Assembly: GCA_942486035.1 (NCBI GenBank)
Contig: CALNXK010000031.1
Coordinates: 2,876,001 to 2,940,000, forward strand
Length of the DNA stretch: 64,000 nt
Reading direction: 5' to 3'
Source of the DNA: Porites lobata
Taxonomy: Eukaryota > Cnidaria > Anthozoa > Scleractinia > Poritidae
Under the pieces are notes generated by a model. It made no database searches and was not told where the DNA came from. It saw only the letters and a list, made by a program, of their open reading frames with translations. A program made the position numbers and the translations under genes. Shown here piece by piece: positions 23,701 through 36,019 of this stretch (position 1 is the first letter of the stretch; the number at the start of each line of letters is the position of its first letter).

Positions 23701-26700
23701 TTAACATGTACTGGGTGAACGGACATACAGATGGTCACAGATTACCAAAATTTTTCACATCCATTGCTTACCATTTTTTCTACCTATGGTGCTCTTCTGT
23801 GCACACTTCATGCGCGCAAGAGCTCCACTATGAATGTATCTCTGGACACAACCCTTAGTGATACCTTAATGGCTACAAAATTGGCATTCCTTCCTGAATG
23901 CCCCAAGTAAAGAAAGAATTATTTTAAGTATTTATTAATAGTCACACTGTTATTTCATCACTGTCTGGAGACAAAGAAGCTTGTCTTTCCTGAATGGCAA
24001 AATTACCGAATGCTACTTTCGGGCATTTCCTGTGCTGTATGTTACATGTAACTCTATTAAGAGGCTCACACCCCAGAAGCTGTGTCTCAATATAAATATG
24101 CAATAAAAGGTACTTAGTCACATCTTTAGTTAATGTTGATTTATTCTTTGTTAAGCTGTGTAAAAAATGTTCCCTTAGCCCCTCCCTTTGGATTTTTACC
24201 CTTCAATTCATTAACTCAATCATTGTTATATAACTATATGCTTTGGTTAAGTCTGCTAAGCAACTTGTCCAAGCTCAGTTATCTTGTTTATTTCACTTAA
24301 TTTTCCCCAATAACAACCTCACAAGTTCCAACCCAGCAGTCCAGTAGTGTAGCAAGATATGTGAGTGACATGTGGTCATTCAGTCCATAATAGGTTTTTG
24401 GGTTGGTGGCCTTTAGCCAGGGGCACCCAATGACCGAATGTTTCCAAATACCCCAAAAGTGTCTCAGGTGTATTTTTTCTGTGCTTTAGAAACCTGTTTG
24501 GTTAATTTGGAGTTGCCCTAAAAACTATCAGTCTGTTTGGATGTCTAAGGGGAACTTTGGTTGTTATGGACATTTTAGGTGGCTTTTTCGTCTCATCTGA
24601 AAGTGTTAGCTGCCCTTATGGGTCCGGTCGAAAGTTTGAGGACGTGAAGTTGTCTTGCATGCTTTCATTAGTAAATTATAGGGGACGTTTTGACTTCATA
24701 CCGAAAGTTTTAGGAGACCTTTTTTTTAACAATAATCGCAATATCTTGGTATTAAAATATGAATAACACAACCTCCGAAAATTGTAGCTAAGCTATTAGA
24801 AAACCTCCAAACATTTTAGATGAATGGAACGGTTATCCAGAAATTTTTAGCTTTTCTCAAGCTTTAGAAATTTTTCGGCAATATTTGCTCCTTCAAACAG
24901 TTATTTTATAGAAAAAAGACGCTAGGTGCCCCTGTTTGGCTTGTAGTGTTGCCACTGCAGAGCATTGTTGTTTATTGTTGTTTGCATAGACCTCAGCTCA
25001 AAGTGCCTGAAGAAGAGAGGCCTAAAAGGTGTCATGCAATAGAAGTTGATAGTGATGTCAATGCTGGGAGCAGTCTCCGTCAAATTAAACCCAGTGGTCT
25101 ACTCTTTTTTATACTTCTTTTCTGTTTGGATATATACTCTTAACAGCTAACAATTGACATTTTCAATCCATTGTGGTAGTGATCTAATTGTATCTCAAAT
25201 ACATAATATTATTTATATATTATTATTTTGGTCATAATGCATTTATCGTTGTTTTACTGTTCAATCAAGAGGTTAATGAGTCTAATGAGGAAATAAATCA
25301 ATTTGGGATTTACATTGTCTTGTATCCTGATTTTCAGTGAAACCAGATTAGTTGAAGTTATGGAAGGACTTTGTGATGATAGTGCTTCAGAGGTAGGAAG
25401 ATACTAAAATTTTTGGCATCATTTTGGGTTTCTTGCTAAAATGCTACCTGTTTATAGCTAAAACAGTAAAATGCCTGCAAAGTGTTCACTTATATAAATG
25501 TGGAAATTTTGCGTATCTTGTATTGTTCTAAAATAATGATATTACCAACCCAGCTCAGGAGAATTATTTACTTAACTCAGATGCCTGATGTGGTTATGTG
25601 TGGCCTAATACTGCCTCATATATCCAGAAAATCTCAGCCAGCAAAATAAATAATTATCTGTAAAACTGTGAAAATTATCTGTGAAATTATCCGTAAGTTG
25701 GTCCACTTTTAGGACAAAAAAAAAAAGGTGTCATTTTGAAAATATAATCGTGGTGAAATAGGGACCAAATTTGAGCTCTAACCCAGGGGGCACATACCGA
25801 GGGGGGGTACTCCCATACATTACCTATTCAGGTATGTGCCACCCAACGGGGTCGTGATTTTGAAGCTCCTGATTTACAACGGGGTATCCATTTCAGAGGC
25901 GTTTTCTAGAACGGGGTATAAAAATTTGTGGATCAGGGCTTTATATTCTGCTTAAGATTGTTGCTGATTATGAAGAAGCGTTTATTTGATGTATAAGTTG
26001 AACAACTAAAGAAATATCTTTAAAAAAAAAAAAAACAGGGCTATTTCAATTTACAAACTTTCTTGAACGGAGTATAAAAAATTGGCTCATTTCTAGAACG
26101 GGGTATCAGTTTTAGGGCGAATTCTAGAACGGGGTATAAAAAATTGGCCCATTTCTAGAACGGGGTATCAATTTTAGGGGAAATTTTTTTTAGAACGGGG
26201 TGCCAATTTGGAGTCCCTGGCGGCACATATTCACCCGAAAAATACCCCCCGGGGCACATACCCAGTAGGAGACATTTTGCAGCTCACACCTTGTTAAGGT
26301 TGCACTGATCAGGACATAATCTAAAGATTGATCTGGGGGGTAGTTTTTATCGACTAATCAATTCCAGTAGTCTGCTATATTTCCATGTGTGTAAAGTTAC
26401 AGTACATTTGGTTTGATTTTTCAGTGCCATGCAATGGTAGAAGAGCAAGAGGAAACTTTAGAAGAATGGTGGTTTAAACAGTGAGTGTCCAATCATGATT
26501 GAATGCTGTATCATTTGAAGAACTGATTGATCGAATCTTGACTAAAGCAGTGACAATGCTGAGCTAAGAATTTAGATGTTTCCATCCTCCCCAGAACAGA
26601 GACAATATGTTTTTAAAAGCCTCATTGCCATATAAAATGGGATGTTCAGTTTTGAGTTCAATGAATTGAAGTTTTGTGTATGTTACAGCCCATCATACTC

Positions 26701-29700
26701 AATTAGGTCGAGTTATAAAGAAACCTGTAAGACTGGACTTATGAACAATTTCCTTTAACCCTACCCTAGTATGTAGATTTTAGTGTCTCGTGACTTTGTT
26801 CCCGTGTACTCGGTTGAAGATTGTAAGTTGTAGAATTCCCTGTACTTCCAGTTGAAAATCTGTGTATTTGAGCCTTGTTGAGCAGTTGTGCTTCTTCACT
26901 TTTTCAGCAGTGCGTGAATGACAATTTGTTCGTAACTTGTACATTTATTTATTAAAGTCAGTGGCCCCACTTCTTCATAAGGTGTGATCCTGATCATGAA
27001 TTTCTTCCATGATCAAAATTCTGGCTAACAACTTCCTTTTCAAGAGATATTTCTTTAATGATATTTTTTCTTACAGCCAGTTTAAAGATGAAAATATTGA
27101 TATGAAGAAATGGTTTTGCATTGACACATTAGAAGGTAAGAGATCAATTTCAAGCATGTAAGTTTTAAACCATGAAGACATCATTCAACCAAAACAAGTC
27201 TTTCAAACAAAGAGAATTATTTCCAGTTTTTTAACTACCAGCTTTTCTAACACTGTCTCTTACTGAGTGCCACTCAGGCATTAATATAATGCTGGTAAGC
27301 ATAGCAATATCATGACTATCTTCTGTGTTAATGAAAATATGATAGAAGTTTGTAGTAAAGCTCTGCAGTGCTGGATCCCACTGAGTAACTGTAGGAAAAC
27401 TAGATAATCATGTACAGTTACCTTATCATCACAGCACCATTGCAAGAACACTGCATGCATTGTGTTAATTCAATGACACCCTTTTCTTTCAGTTTGTTGT
27501 CCTGAGGGCACTTATGGTCCTGACTGTACAGGTAAGCAAACACCCCTCTACCTTCCTAAGTTTGATGCCCTTGCCTAATCTTCATTTGATAACCAACAAC
27601 AATGTTTGTGAAGAAGCAACAAGAGGAAAGCAGTGAGCTTGTTGATGTTAAGCTTAGAACTGAGGAATAAGTACCAAGAAAGTTGGTAAAACCAGCCACA
27701 GAGTTATCATTTTTGTTTGTGTTGCAGAATGTGCAGGTGGTAAAGATAGTCCTTGTAATAGTCACGGAAAATGTGAGGTACGTATCTGAGATGTCAGACA
27801 AAGGAACTCTTGTAACAAGCAAAGTTCTCCATCCTTCGATTTTATTCCTCGTGACTTGATAAATACACAATAATCTTAGGCCAATTCATACTTGTTCATT
27901 ACAAAGTAAGGGTGTGGCAGGACCCATTGCACCTACCCAGCGCAAGGGTTATTCTGTGTTTTGTATTTCCTCTTTGTTACAACACAGGGCGATGGTACCA
28001 GAGAGGGATCAGGCAAATGTTCATGTGACTCTGGATATGAAGGAGAGTTGTGTGATGAGTGTGCCGACTTGTTCTTTGAAGAGGCGGGTGAAGATTCTAA
28101 ACCTAAATGTACTGGTAAGTCAATGAAAGTTGGAATGTAATTATGTAAAATTCTGTGTTATTTGGTAAATACACCTGCAAGTGAGCTTATTCAAGAGCAG
28201 ATACAAATTCCAAGGTTAAAATAATTACTATGATGAGCATCCACTGAAAAAAAGAGTAGTTTACCTCATCATCCCTGTCCTCTACCCCACCCTTTTTGCC
28301 CCACCTTACATTTACAATTCCACTTGATGATAGTCCTTACTAGTCTTCAAAGCTGGTGGCCATTTTGTTTGGTGAGTGTGCAAATGAGCAGCAAAGCTGT
28401 GAATGCATTGGTGAATCAAAATCTGGGCAAGCAGTTTTCCCACCCTGTTTTCCTGCCCCTTTCTCTTTACAACTTTGGTATTCACTCTTGATCCCCTCTG
28501 TTGCCTCCCTCCCCTCCCCATCAAAACCATGAGCTTCACGCAGGCAGGCTAGTTTCTTACTTTAGATGTACATGCTTCTGTTTCCCCAGTGAGAGGCTAT
28601 TTTTATTTTGGAATTAATGTGCCTCCTTGAAGGGAAGTACATGTAGATGTACCTGTTCATGTTAGTGATTGTTAACATGCCATACTTTGCATGTGTCAAC
28701 AGCCTGTCATGAGTCCTGTGCAGAAAGTTGTAGTGGCAGCTCACCCAAAGACTGTGAGAAATGCAAAGAAGGTTGGGACATGACAGAAGATGAAGGCTGT
28801 AAAGGTGTCTATTATTTTGTGTTGAATTTGCCATAAAGCCATGTTAAGTAGAGTACCTTGTTTTATGGTGGTTACTCATACCATTACGCATTAGACTGAC
28901 AAACCCGAGGCTGACATGTGCACTCATTTTACCTGCCTCACTCCATCAGTGCTCTATCTTAGGGGTATCTTAAACTACCTTAATCTATAAATCTACGTGG
29001 AGGCATGTGTGGCTAAGTAGTCAAGGTGGCTGAACACAGTTTTGTGGGCGGTCAGCGGTAACGCGCGTGACGGCAAGTGTTTTGAATTAAGCTAACAAAC
29101 ATGGCGGCGAAAAAGCAATGGTACGCAGAAAACAATTTCTCAAATCTTATCAAAATTTTGTGATATTTGGCAGAATTTTAACTTTTATCGTATTTTAAAT
29201 AATTAGAACTTTAAAAAGGAAGTTGAACAGACAAATTTTGTAACATATTTAATAATTACAGTACAATTATATTATTATCTGAAAACCCATCTGTTAGCAT
29301 TTGGTCAGATAAGTTTCAAATGGTAATGATTAATTATAGTAAACTGTGTTAAAGTTTATAGGAAAATCTAATGAGTGAATTTTATGCAAACTGAGCAAAA
29401 GTAAAATTTTAAGGTTGTATTCAATCGTTTATGTTGCCATGGAAACTACGAAAACGTCAAATTTTACCTGTCAATCAAACTCTTTCATCAGTATATTTTT
29501 CACTTGCCAAATTTCAGCTTGTGAGCTGTAACCTTTCTCTTACCATAATTTGGCAAATGACATATACGTACAAACTGCCAGAACTGAGTTCAGCCACCTT
29601 AACACCACGAACTCTGAATCTGGAGGTTGGGGATTCAAGCCTTGCCCATCACATTTCCTTAAACAAGGAACTTTACTCCACTTTGTCTCTCTTCCCCCAG

Positions 29701-32700
29701 GTGTATAAATGGGCACCGGTGACATACTGGTGGGGGGTAACCCTGAAATGGACTAGTATCCCGTAAAGGTGTCAGTAGCAGTACTCCTATTTATACTTCA
29801 TAGTACAGAAACCAGGATAAGCTCCAGCCGTGTGGGCCTTTGGCTTGTGTGTACCTTTACCTTAATCTATAGTATACAGCTTAAAAAACATAAAAACTTA
29901 CAAAATACTTTTAATAAAAGCATATACCGGTAAACAATCCGATACTCTTACTTATTGCATTGTTGTTTTTCCTTAAGATCAATTTGTAGGTTTTTCATCC
30001 TTATAAGAAATAATTTGTATCAATAGTTGGTAGTTGTTCCAAATAATAAAATGCAGATGTAATGCATGCATCGTCAAGGGTTTCATTTTTAATGTCTGGT
30101 CACTACCTAATTAAGTGCCATGGACAATTACTGAATAACCAGTCTTCTGTTCTGATTATGAATCATTTTTGTCTCAGACAAGAATGAATGCGAAGAAGAG
30201 GACAAGTGTACAGAAGGCAAATATTGTATCAATAACCCTGGTTCTTATAGATGTGAAGGTAGGTACATGTAAACTTTCCAGATATTATCTTAATTCAGTG
30301 TTACCCACAATACAGTACTCATAGGTAATCCAGGCATAAGGAGTAAAAGTAATCACTTTTGTTTTATTGTCAGAATGCCATGAATCGTGTGAAGGTAACT
30401 GTACTGCTGAGGGACCCAAGGGATGTATTGAATGTGCCAAAGGTTATACCAAGACTGACGATGAAGGTTGTAAAGGTAGGTAAAAGTGGGTATACTGTGA
30501 AAAAGGCTGGTGTTCTGTGAATTTTAAAGGAACAAAAATATTTCATTCCCCGCTCCTCCCCCAGCTCCCTTTTTTTAGTTTTTTAGTTCCTTGCGTCTTG
30601 TTTATTCTAATGTTCTGCTACAATCTAAACGAAAATGTCTGCTTCAGATGCGATGTCAAAGTATGTGAAATTTATGTAGAAGTTGAAAAACTGGTGATTT
30701 CAAACTACTTTCTCCGAATAGTAAAGAGGAACTTAACAACGAAAAATTGAATTGAATAAATGTCAAGGGAATGGATGACATAGCACGAAAGACTGTTAAC
30801 TGTGTCCATCTGCGTCTGCAATCACACCAGGGGTCTGTTTCTCGAAATTCCCCGGTAACGTTTATCCTCGGAGACCTGGGGGTAACTTTTCGGGCCCAGA
30901 AAGTTGTTTCGTGTTTGCTGTGTTTGCATTCAAGATCAAAGTTTCAATAATTTTGAATTAATAGACTCTTCCAGTTGGCAGTGGTTTTGCATAAAGTTAC
31001 TATGCTGGGTACCACACGGAAAACACACAAAAAGTAATGGGCAAAATTCTGGTGGCAGGAAAGCGCTTAAATCTAGGGGTAAGGGAACCAGGAGAGAAGT
31101 CCTGCTCGGGGGAGACAAGATCGAGTGGAACCGGGGTAGAAAATATACTATGCTAAGTTACAGTGGACTTGCCAAAGGTGAAGGATACTTTGTAATCGAA
31201 CAACTAGTTACTGTTCATTGTTCTTTCTTGTACTTTGGACTAGTATCTACTGTTACTTAGTACAAAAGCTTATTCAAATGTTGAACATTGTGTGACAAAA
31301 GAACTGCTTTTGTCGCACAAAAGTGTGCTTTGATAGGGCATAATTTCAGGTTCATTAATATCAGTTTATGCTACCATAAACTTTAACCAGTAGTGTTTGC
31401 TGTTGATGTTTTTTAATGTAAGAAGAAATAACGGCACTAAGCTATTTTTAATGAAAACGAAAGAGAAACCGTAAAACCTAGACTGCGAGTCTTTTGAGTC
31501 ACAGTAGATCGCGAGCTATTTTGCTGGCCGCGCGTTGGTCTGAGAAGAGAAGGACGACCGCTCGCGGTCTACGTAAAACTTAACCTGTTCACATGATATT
31601 TCAGATGTTGATGAGTGTTCGGAAAATTCAACTATCTGTGAAAACGGAAAGTTCTGTGACAACACGCCTGGATCGTTCGCTTGTCGAGGTAAATAGCTAT
31701 TGTTTTCTATTAATTTTTACTTACTAGGCCTTGACTGTCTGCAATGGTAAATAGAAAAACAACAGGTAATTACTCAACTTCAACTTCAACTTCAACTTTA
31801 TTTCATAAGACTATTGGTTACAATAGACTGGCCCGCAAAATAGCAATTGCTAATCTAGGCGGACCAGTTTAAAGAAAAATAAATTGAAAGGAAAAGAAAG
31901 GAAGGAAAAGGAAGGAAAACTACAATTTTAAGTTACAATAAATAATATTCTATCACAGTTTTATTTTAATTACATTAAATCTGAACAAGCAAACAAACAA
32001 ATACTTTAATACAGAAATCACTAAACTATTAATCGAACTTTTTCACCTATTAAGGGCGTCTCAATATATTCATCTTCTCTTTTTAAGATATCCGAAAGCA
32101 ATCTGTGAGGTACTTTCCTAAATTTCTTTTTAGGAAGATCTCTCTCTCTATTACTTCTATAGAGAAGAGAAGTGTGACGTCACGAAAATTCAAATTTGTG
32201 AAATTATGGGATTGGTTAGCATATTCAGAAAGCATATTCAGCATATTCAGAAAGAGGAAGATGAAAAATGGCCCCTCGCCAAAAATCAGCCTGTTAGTGC
32301 AAGTTGGTGAGGATATGAGCACTGGTTTGCTCTGATGACTCCGCACAAATCCTTCTAACATTGGCTCAGATCATAACGTTAACGATGGAGACATCGGAGC
32401 ATAACGTTGCGTATATCTCCTGACCAAATTGCACCAACAGGCTGATTTTTGGCAAGGGGGCTTTTTTAATCTTGTTCTTTTTGGATATGCTAACCAATCC
32501 CATAATTTCACAAATTTTGTTTTTGTTTTCTTTATCTTTCATTTCCTTTTAGTTCAGTTTTGTTGTTTCCTTAAACACCTCACGAGAAAGGTAACTGCGC
32601 AAAAGACTTCTCTCAAAGACTTCTCTTGGCTGAACTACAATAACTACTAAAAGTTCTCGCGAAAAGTAACCAATCAGCATCGTGGCAGTTACTATGCTTA

Positions 32701-35700
32701 AAAAAAGCCAAGCGTCTTAAACCAATCGAACCATTCTAATCAAACCGTTTCTGTACTTGATAATACAGGGTTGAAATTAAGAAACCTCCTTGAAGCTTCT
32801 GAGAAATGGTTACTTGATTTTACTTAACTGGTATAAGGGTTTTCGTCCTTTTCATTAAGCAATTGAAGAGCTAACTGTGATCAGCTATAATCGTTTGCTA
32901 GTTCAAGGGAGCAAAGACAGCCATAGTTACAAACATCATAAAGGTTCTCGGAAATTCCCTCTTGCGCAATTTTGGTTGATACTGTAACGACGGTGGTGTA
33001 CATCATGACTTCCTCGGAAGAAATGAAAGACATTCTTCAGTAAAACTGGAAATTGAGATAGCCCAGCACGTCGATGACAAAATCAACGGAATTGAAGGGC
33101 ACTACAAAGGCAAGATACTGGAAGAAACCAAGGGAAATTTCGTTACCGGAAAATCTCAAGATACTGTGGTCCTGATCGCCTACAAGTGTATGTCACGTTA
33201 TGGATCTAAAGCCTGAAAATTTTCCGGACACAGAAGAATTCAAGCAAATCACTTTCTGACTCTTGAATTGTTCCCCACCAGAACAGTGGTTTTGCGTTTT
33301 AGAGCTATTGTGAACATTGAATTTTGCGAAGAATCTCTTGTAATTGTGATCTTGATGTTTTTGGTAATTTTCAATACCTCTCAAATTTGAGGTAGCAAGA
33401 ATTATTGTAAAGTTTTTCCATCGACAGCCAAGTCTATTAGCGTCTCTCCCCAGTCTCGCTCTCTGTTTTCACCCTCGTTCCAGACCTTTTGTTTGACTGC
33501 TCGCGCGTACTTGAATACGCAAAAATACGGACTGTTTTGCAGTCTAATTCCAGATAGTCAAACGGCTTAAAAACGTTTTATACTGAAAGCGGAACTTCAT
33601 TTTACATCAGGGCCTCCTTATTCCTGCTCACTTGACTCCCTGGTCAAAACACTGAAGTTATTTTACGACCATTAGAATAAAAGCTGTTTAGCACTACTTT
33701 CTTTCGGTACTTATTGTTGACAGGGGAGTGGTGGCACTGACTTAAGCGTCCATGGATGAAATCCTTGACTATTGTTTCTCTCTAGTGCTTTCCTTTGGGT
33801 TACTTTTAATACTTTGCGATTTAGTCATGATAGCTGCTTTTGGGATTGCCGAAAAAATCATTCAGCGGTAAGAAACGGCGCGCGTCGTAGACTTGGCTCA
33901 ATCCTTCCTGTTTTACCTTCATGATGATTTCATACATTTTTTTCACGCCGGAATTATGGTAAATTTAGTGTCTAGTGTATTTTGTCGGCAGTGGTTTCCC
34001 TTCTTTCTCGGAAAGAGGCGGTAAAGTCTTCTAATACAGTCTTGTCGGGTGGGAGCAATGACGTCTGGCAACTGGGAATTAATCCCGGCGGGGTTAGCTT
34101 GTAAGTTCGGTTGAGTGGTAGAGCAATAACATCAGAGAAAGTTTAGTAATAGTATTTTCCTTTCTTTGCAGTTTGTCATTCTGCCTGTGAAACTTGCATT
34201 GGAGAGGGTGCAAGCGGATGCACAAAATGCAGCTCGGGATACAAAATGGCCGACAATGAATGCAAAGGTAGCGTTTATTATTTCGGGCATTAAGAGTGTC
34301 TGGGCTTTTAACAACCTCGAGTTCATTGCAGATGTTAAGTCATACGGACAGCTAGCTGTGTTTTCCCTAGTCCGCAACAGTCGTCCTTCTTTCCTCAAAG
34401 CCGCGCAGGGCAGTTATTCAACAAAGCGGTAGAAAAGTGGAGGTATTTTGGCCGAGAGATTGCGACCCCTTTTCTCGCCACTTCACCGTTCACACCTCGT
34501 AAGGGCGTACTCACTGTTTCAATAGAAAAAACTAGACACTGCTCGCGGTCTATGGTTTCCCACGCTGCGACTTGCATTCGTGGACTCCTGGTAGCATTTC
34601 ATGTAACCTATCGGAAGCATTTTATCTGAGAGCGTCAAAGCAATCCATGTCTTGCAAAATGAATGTAGAAGAAACCGTGGCGCTGCATCGGTGAGGTAAT
34701 GATATATCCCGGGTGATAGACAAAAATTTGATTTTGAAAACGGTAATAAAGTCAACTTCCCACGTGCAACGAGGTTGAACAGAAAACGTATCGAGCGCTA
34801 GCCCATTGTCAGAGCAAATCCAAAACTAAGTGATGGAAACTTGAGCTTTCATTTTTTTTTCGGTTGGGCGTTACTTGACCAATCAGCATATCTTGGCAAT
34901 ATGGAAGGGATTACCTACGTCACTGACCATATGGGCATGTGATACGTCAGTACTTTTCTAGTCTCGTATCCAGATCTCTTTTTGGCGAATCCGGCAAGAG
35001 ATCTGGTTACGAGATTAGGACCTTGCTTTAGCTCCCAATGAGCTGTAAACACAAACAGTAGCCAGTCGGGGTGGGGGCATTATCAAGAATGCGGAAGGCA
35101 CGAGCCTTGTAAGCGGGACTGGGGTTATCCTCCCTCAGAAAATTTTCAAGTTTGGAGGCTCCGAAACGCTATTTCAGCACTTGTAATGAGATATGTCTCC
35201 GAAAAATCGACCTCGAATCATGAAAACTACAAACAATTGCAAATCACTATAATCAAAATAACTGAGTCTAAAGAAAATAAGTCCATCCACCGGCTTGATT
35301 TGTCTGGCTCAACAGGTCTAGGGGGGAGCAGCTGCCCCCCTCGCCCCCCGCTAGCTACGGCTCTGAGAACTCTTTGCTAGGGTATGAAGCAAATTTACAC
35401 TTCGGCGAGGTCTGACTTCCGCATGTCGTGAGAATTACCTCACATCAGCCAACTGTAAGGTTTTTAATAAACTATATGCTACCCTTGGACTTAGACAGTC
35501 TGCTCTGTTGATTGGTTTATGAGACACCAGTCTAAGATAATTGAAGGTAACGGTTTTGGTGGCCACTGAAATGGTGTGACAGAGCGGGTTTCATGTTTCT
35601 GTTCCCTTTCCTTCAGTTTTAGATTTATTTTCCGTTAATTGATTTATTCATTATTCACAGATGTAGACGAATGTTCCGCAGAAGAACACGATTGTAACAA

Positions 35701-36019
35701 AGACTCACAGAAATGTCGAAACATGCCTGGTAGCTTTACCTGCGATTGCAAGAAGGGCTTCAAACGCGATGGAGACCAGTGCGTAAAGAACGGAAAGAAA
35801 GGTAAAAAGAAGACAAAAAAAACAAAGACAGAGGAGCAACAAATAGAAGAGGATCTTGCCAAAGGCAACTACTACACTGACCTTCACATGAAACTTGGCT
35901 CTATCCTATATGCCGTGTTTTTTGCTTGTGTGGTTACCGCTGTCATGAAGCGTAGCTGGACCGCTATTGTGGTACTTACACTTGTGTACGCTTGCATATT
36001 GTGGTCCTTGAGGAGTTAG
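20770..36019 (+). CDS. CRELD: CRELD, cysteine-rich with EGF-like domains, membrane isoform
   Basis: Fourteen exons, 480 residues: 20770-20919, 22460-22542, 25338-25392, 26425-26480, 27077-27135, 27493-27531, 27728-27777, 27988-28114, 28703-28804, 30178-30258, 30374-30475, 31605-31688, 34172-34267, 35661-36019. The N-terminus is a signal peptide, then CPTC (a CxxC). Next comes the WE domain (GGGNTAWEE, SETRLVEVMEG, ETLEEWWF), an EGF/laminin-like unit (exons 6-8), furin-like Cys repeats in exons 9, 11 and 13 (CHESC, CHSAC), and calcium-binding EGF units in exons 10, 12 and 14 (DKNEC, DVDEC). The last exon adds two hydrophobic helices (about residues 440-458 and 462-478), as in CRELD1. CRELD proteins help membrane and secreted proteins mature in the ER. 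The gene is divergent with HSP90B1. An alternative soluble end exists (see 36985-37121). Confidence 0.93.
20920..22459 (+). other. first intron of CRELD
   Basis: Contains the 782 bp inverted-repeat element at 21308-22089. Nothing else recognised. Confidence 0.5.
21308..22089. mobile_element. MITE with TAA target duplication
   Basis: 782 bp flanked by TAA (21305-21307 and 22090-22092). The left end TGCATCAGTCAATT is matched by AATTGACTGATGCA at the right; the inverted similarity continues through CCTGTGCCCAGCCCC. Subterminal GGGGCATTTGCC words repeat on both sides. A 3 bp TWA duplication suggests PIF/Harbinger; no transposase is encoded. Confidence 0.75.
23045..23280. repeat. palindromic MITE-like element in CRELD intron 2
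   Basis: The left arm begins TAAAACAGGCCACAAAAAAC and the right arm ends with the complement of TAAAACAGGCAACAAAAGAC. The arms, about 85-90 bp each, pair imperfectly across a short spacer (for example TTGAATAGC against GCTATTCAA). Confidence 0.65.
24417..24939. repeat. candidate inverted-repeat element with AGGGGCACC ends
   Basis: AGGGGCACC near 24419 is mirrored by GGTGCCCCT near 24926-24934, about 0.5 kb apart in CRELD intron 2. The terminal repeat is short and imperfect, so the boundaries are approximate. Confidence 0.45.
25799..26250. mobile_element. 452 bp element flanked by 12 bp direct repeats
   Basis: GGGGCACATACC occurs at 25787-25798 and again at 26251-26262, exactly flanking the unit. 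The element starts with a G-run then TACTCCCATAC and ends AAAATACCCCCC. Inside, the word TCTAGAACGGGGTAT recurs four times, with diverged copies. It lies in the CRELD intron 25393-26424. No coding capacity. Confidence 0.65.
29025..29598. mobile_element. piggyBac-like MITE, copy 2
   Basis: 574 bp with ends GGTGGCTGAACACAGTTT and the complement AACTGAGTTCAGCCACC. TTAA follows the right end; the left has TCAA, one substitution from TTAA. It shares the subterminal word AAGCTGAAATTTGG (on the complement) with the copy at 14805-15390. It lies in the CRELD intron 28805-30177. Confidence 0.65.
31774..31900 (-). mobile_element. 3' end of a non-LTR retroelement (minus strand)
   Basis: On the minus strand, AATAAAG is followed by a (TTGAAG)n microsatellite tail at about 31798-31774. 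A simple-repeat 3' tail after AATAAA is typical of CR1/L2-type LINEs and the SINEs they mobilise. No coding sequence is recognisable upstream. Confidence 0.45.
32190..32518. repeat. palindromic element, arms about 110 bp
   Basis: CAAATTTGTGAAATTATGGG at 32190 is mirrored by CCCATAATTTCACAAATTTT ending near 32518. Inner segments also pair: CCAAAAATCAGCCTGTTAGT with the complement of ACCAACAGGCTGATTTTTGG. Non-coding, within a CRELD intron. Confidence 0.65.
32980..33216 (+). other. isolated 78-codon open frame, unidentified
   Basis: Open frame without a clear start, ending TGA at 33214-33216, with coding-like composition (for example LEIEIAQHVDDKINGIEG and TVVLIAYKCMS). It lies inside a CRELD intron on the same strand. 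I do not recognise it; it could be a relic of an inserted gene or chance. No matching splice sites were established. Confidence 0.25.
35802..35810 (+). promoter_or_regulatory. CRELD: alternative internal 5' splice site of CRELD
   Basis: AAAG|GTAAAAAG after base 35801 lies inside the last exon of the membrane isoform. Used as a donor (phase 1), it joins in frame to the acceptor at 36984 and replaces both transmembrane helices with the acidic REEL tail. Confidence 0.65.

Larger units (their letters stand above)
31689..34171 (+). other. CRELD intron with mixed repeats
   Basis: Holds a retroelement tail (31774-31900), a palindromic repeat (32190-32518) and an isolated open frame (32980-33216). 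The rest shows nothing I recognise. Confidence 0.5.
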
